NCBI GenBank assembly: GCA_025201375.1
Contig: JAIWZP010000001.1
Span: forward strand, 124,001 to 188,000
Length of the DNA stretch: 64,000 nucleotides
Source: Gongronella butleri
Lineage: Eukaryota; Mucoromycota; Mucoromycetes; Mucorales; Cunninghamellaceae
Direction: 5' to 3'
Below are positions 60,639 to 64,000 of this stretch, piece after piece. The position numbers were made by a program, and so were the translations under genes. The number at the start of each line of letters is the position of its first letter. The first letter of the stretch is position 1. The notes under the pieces are model-generated. The model did not search any database and was not told where the DNA came from. It worked only from the letters and a program-made list of their open reading frames with translations.

Positions 60639-62134
60639 TTAATTTGTACGAGAACATGTTATGCTCAATGATGTACATTGGTCGGTATTTGTGGGTGTGA
60701 CAGGCGAAGCAAGCGAAAATGGCGTGTGACAGCCGCCACTCTCGGGCCAGTAAGGTGAAAAGTTGGAGAGATCAGGCTCTGTGGGCCCGACGCGCTTTGG
60801 CACACATGGTGGCCTTGCTACATTCATGTGGGTTCATGAGAAAACGCGATTTCGCCTTTTTGTGGTTGTTTTGGCTTACTGCAGTTGAGTTTGTCCCATT
60901 GGATGCCGTGAAAAAAAGGATGCGCTTTTGCTTGATCCAATGTCCATCGATGTGCACGCGTCACCACGAGCCTGTGCTTAGAGAATGAGTAAAAAAAAAA
61001 CACGAAAAAATCATGTTTTATGATAAATTACTTGTGAACGAGATCCTGCGCGGCATCCGACACCGGCACAGGGAAAGCGAGACACGCGTCCTTGGCGCTG
61101 TCATACTTTAGGATACGACGATACGTATCAAACTCGCTCTTTTCGCTGTAAAAGGGCGGCGATCCTTGAAGCATCTCGTAAAGCACGACACCCAGCGCCC
61201 ACACATCCACCTCGGTGCCCAATGTGTGATGCGGGCTGCCTTCCATGGACTGAAGCACCTCAGGCGATACATAGTCACATGTGCCTACCATTGCTGGCTG
61301 TGGATTCTGAGTAATTCCAATCGAATGCACGTGTCAGTTGCGTCCTTTGTCTTTTCCTTCCCTTCCTTGCTTTTTTTTTTTTTACGAATTCACCTTTGTG
61401 CTTTCATCAATACGCAGACATGTGCCAAAATCAGTGAGATGGACGTGCCCTGAGGCATCCAGCAGGATGTTTTGCGGTTTGATGTCACGATGGATAAATC
61501 CCAGGTCATGCAGCGCGTGAATGGCAACAAGGAGCTCGGCCGCGTAAAACCGTGCGTCGAGCTCCGCCAGGCGCAAATTGGCCTGCCGATTGAGCAAGCT
61601 AAACATGTCGCCCCCGCTCAAATACGTCATCAAGATGTAAACGTGGTCACAGTCTTCAAATGCGCCGAGAAACGCAGGCCCGTGGCTATACCGCGACAGC
61701 ACCTGGACCTCCAGCTGCCAACACACGTCGCGCTGATGCTTGGCCATCACTTTGAGCGCATGCACGCGCGCTTGGTGGTGCAAACGCACCAGGTACACGC
61801 ATCCATGCAGCCCTTGCGACAATGGACGGAGCACGGCGACATCGTCAAGGCAGAGAGCACCTTGAATGCACGTGTCGCATATCAAAAATGAAGCACATTC
61901 GTTCATGATTGATTGTTTCTTACTCGAAAGACCGCATGGTGTTACTGGCGATGCGCATCCTCCAGCTTTCTCTTCCGTGAACGACATGTGATGACCAGTT
62001 GGAAGAAAGAGAGAACTTGCTTGCTTGTGTTGTTGCGCCTTTTGCACCCGACTGTGTCCGCTGATGATGAGCGCGTCGGAAAATAAGGCCCCCCATGGTG
62101 GATTGTCCCGAATTATGATAACGTCGTGTGTCAT
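60639..62134 (-). CDS. AGC-type serine/threonine kinase, PDK1-like
   Basis: A 428-residue kinase from four exons: 62134-61394, 61306-61032, 60971-60880 and 60817-60639. Motifs: degenerate Gly loop LSQGLHGCVYLV, Lys in VHALKVM, HRDIKPQNIL, DFGTCL, activation segment MVGTCDYVSPEVL, VDVWALGVVLYEML and GSPPFYSE. The stop directly after DLVHK is only apparent. The donor CACAA|GTAATT and acceptor GCACAG extend the frame to DLVHKLVVTRAHRWTLDQ and AKAHPFFHGIQWDKL, the usual kinase end. A fourth exon adds RPPCVPKRVGPTEPDL. DFGTxxR and this tail resemble PDK1. The upstream 70 residues before MNECASFL are in frame but not conserved-looking, so the start could lie at about 61908. Confidence 0.82.
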
Positions 62135-63098
62135 ATTTTCTCTTCTTGGCGCACCCCTGATGCCCTGAACTTGCTTAATTCTCTAATGAATGAGCAGCAT
62201 TTCTCTTGGCAAGGGCGCAGCAAGGCGCAGCATTACTGTATTATCATACAAAGCGGTACTGTACAAGCTGGCAACCCCGCCCCCCCTGGGTGGGACTAGG
62301 GTTGTCTATTGAGCAAAAAAGCAAGACGAGAACCGCCCTAGCTACTGTATGATATCTCGATCTCGATTGATAATTTCTGTGACTGTGAACAACAACGAGA
62401 AGAATGAGCTCAATCTGCCAGGCACGCCAATTATTGTGGGGTGCTAGGCGCGTCAATGCACACTGTGTGCATTGTAGACAGGAGGGCGCCGCACCAACGT
62501 GCCTAGCGCTTGAGCTCAGACCGAGCTGAGAGTCCGGTGGTGTCGGCCGGTGAATCTGCAAAACACCCATTTTTTCGCCTTTAATAAAATCCCACCACCT
62601 TGTTTATAGGTGCTTTCTTCTCTTGCATCATCTTCAGGACCCAGCGCATTTTTTGCGTTTCCCTGTGATGCCGGGCCGCATTTGCCGACGATGAACATTA
62701 ATTGTGAGAATCTTGGGCATGCTTCTGCATATTTCCGGGTAACCGCATACCACTCGGCCGTTGTCCCAAATCCCTCGTATCATACCGTAAAACAACAATA
62801 TGTTGAGAAAAAAAAAAGAGAGTAAGAAAAAGGGATACATGGTTCAAAATGCCGATTTTTTATACATGAAAATCAGTAGCAAGTCACTTTTAGCCATCGG
62901 CGCCGTCGCGCCACGAAAACAAATGACACGAAAAAATACTTTTGGTAGGTCGCGTCTGGTGGGATCATATGATTGACGCGGGGATTGATCTGACGAAATC
63001 GCTCGTCATGATTGACGCGGCGTTCAAAGATCAAAAGGATTCTCGAGACTCGTTTTTTTTTTTTTTTGTTTTTCTTTTCTTTTCTTCACTTATATTAC
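62135..63098. other. Divergent intergenic region
   Basis: About 1 kb between the AGC kinase and the last gene. No coding region supported. GC-rich stretch with a C-run at 62278-62287; the motif ATGATTGACGCGG occurs twice (62969 and 63008); T-tract at 63053-63067 before the next ATG. Confidence 0.4.
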
Positions 63099-63702
63099 AT
63101 GTCAGCACATAGCAAGTCCGAGGGCAAGAATAAAACAACTTTGACGTCCAACAAGGACTCGATCAAAAAAGATGGTGATAATTGCCCCCATTGTGGCGCC
63201 GCAATCAAGCAGAAAAAGAAAGATGCAGGCCGGGAAAATGGCGAGCCGCGGGTCGTGACAAACTACCCCTTTCGCCCCTCCTTATATGATCTCCAATTCA
63301 GCAATCCCGTCCGTTTGCTGAAATTTGACATCAGTGTAAGCCATTGCGCAAAATAAGACAAGGCTTCTTCATCTGCTTTTATTTTTGTAGAACCGGTTGC
63401 GCTTGCACGAGACGCGAGCCGCGAAAAAATTCGGCCTCGCGCGCTCGTGGAACCTAAGTGCTCTAATGTACGACGAGCGCAACAGGGCCACGCAAACCCA
63501 TTTGCGAAAAAAGCTCATGAAGGATTTTGGCGACCATCCGGTTGTCAATGGTTCCAAGCCATCCAGACGCGATCGCGACAATTACCGCTCGTTCGTGTTG
63601 AAATTGATCAAGGGCAAGTTGCGAGCGCGTCTGAACTACTTGAAAAGAGCGGCAAAGGTAGCCGCTGACACCGCTGTCGCTGTCAAGGAAGAAACGGCGT
63701 AG
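63099..63702 (+). CDS. Small basic protein with a CPHC motif, unrecognised
   Basis: Two exons, 63099-63335 and 63391-63702, give 182 residues in phase (AGT|AAC). The N-terminus is Lys/Ser-rich with NCPHCGAAIKQKKKD, a single CxxC zinc-knuckle-like pair. The middle has NYPFRPSLYDLQFSNPVRLL. The C-terminal half is Arg/Lys-rich and helical (RLHETRAAKKFGLARSWNL, RKKLMKDFGDHP, LKLIKGKLRARLNYLKRA). A nucleic-acid-binding role is possible from charge alone. AATAAA follows at 63751. No known family was recognised. Confidence 0.65.
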
Positions 63703-63750
63703 AAGGCAGAATACAATTTGCCATATGTCTTGCGCGACTTTTGTGCAAAC

Positions 63751-63756
63751 AATAAA
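63751..63756 (+). terminator. poly(A) signal of the last gene
   Basis: AATAAA (CAATAAACAATG) about 50 nt after the stop. Confidence 0.6.
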
Positions 63757-63932
63757 CAATGTTTGTATAATGCACCCCGACTTGAAGCGCAAGCTCAAGC
63801 GCGTCGCGCCTGGGCGGTCAAGTTTTTATGCCAAGAAAAGAGTTTTTAATTCATACGATGAAACCTACTAGAAAAGAGATCCGCGACGCGACGCAATGGT
63901 TAAACATACAGCTAAAAAGAAGAGAAGAGAAG

Positions 63933-63936
<4 letters not shown>

Positions 63937-63967
<31 letters not shown>
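63937..63967. repeat. (GA)n microsatellite
   Basis: About 15 GA units near the window end, interrupted at GCGA. Confidence 0.9.
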
Positions 63968-63976
<9 letters not shown>

Positions 63977-64000
63977 CCAAATTGAAGTGCTGGGAGAGAG

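Overview
The window is nuclear DNA of an intron-rich fungus. Nearly all genes are broken by short GT-AG introns (mostly 50-110 nt), many with a long T homopolymer just before the 3' splice site. I recognise the Smc5, dynactin p25, SF3A1, Ariadne, Rpd3/HDAC, EBP, OSCA/CSC1, DHA2 and Ran1-type kinase families, plus a fungal-type DUF2828 protein. I cannot name a species; an early-diverging (Mucoromycota-like) fungus is a guess. All exon models were built by hand from splice signals and frame continuity. In every multi-exon model the summed exon length is divisible by three.

Layout: (1) 1-1115, 3' part of SMC5 (+). (2) 1.4-3.1 kb, foldback repeat A. (3) 3.4-8.0 kb, a secreted subtilase and dynactin p25, both minus. 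(4) 8.2-11.0 kb, a duplicated segment plus foldback repeat B. (5) 11.2-13.2 kb, ankyrin/double-BTB protein ABTB1 (-). (6) 13.75-18.34 kb, a five-exon Fanzor, the eukaryotic TnpB-like RNA-guided nuclease family (+). (7) 18.8-22.6 kb, a second copy of the duplicated segment with foldback repeat C and a member of a second repeat family. (8) 22.9-28.2 kb, SF3A1 and an Ariadne RBR ubiquitin ligase (+). (9) 28.9-33.5 kb, three adjacent minus-strand secretory genes, two of them extremely Thr/His-rich. (10) 35.2-37.1 kb, a mitochondrial rhodanese-persulfide dioxygenase fusion (-). (11) 39.2-44.0 kb, EBP sterol isomerase (+) converging on an OSCA/CSC1 channel (-). (12) 46.3-48.5 kb, an intronless DUF2828/VWA gene (+). 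(13) 49.7-51.9 kb, a DHA2 transporter (+). (14) 53.8-59.0 kb, a Ran1-type kinase and an RPD3-like deacetylase (-). (15) 59.2-63.7 kb, two unrecognised genes (+) around an AGC kinase (-).

Most genes are unrelated housekeeping functions. The most interesting locus is the Fanzor. It keeps the RuvC-I Asp, the TS-preceded four-Cys zinc ribbon and the RD motif in one continuous 1372-codon frame across five exons. It also carries an unusual Ala/Gln-rich insertion of about 220 residues. It is flanked at about 10.6 kb spacing by direct copies of a segment that contains a foldback element. The intergenic DNA is populated by two dispersed repeat families. One is foldback elements with inverted arms of about 0.7 kb. 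The other is about 0.9 kb long and keeps a conserved reading frame between two of its copies.
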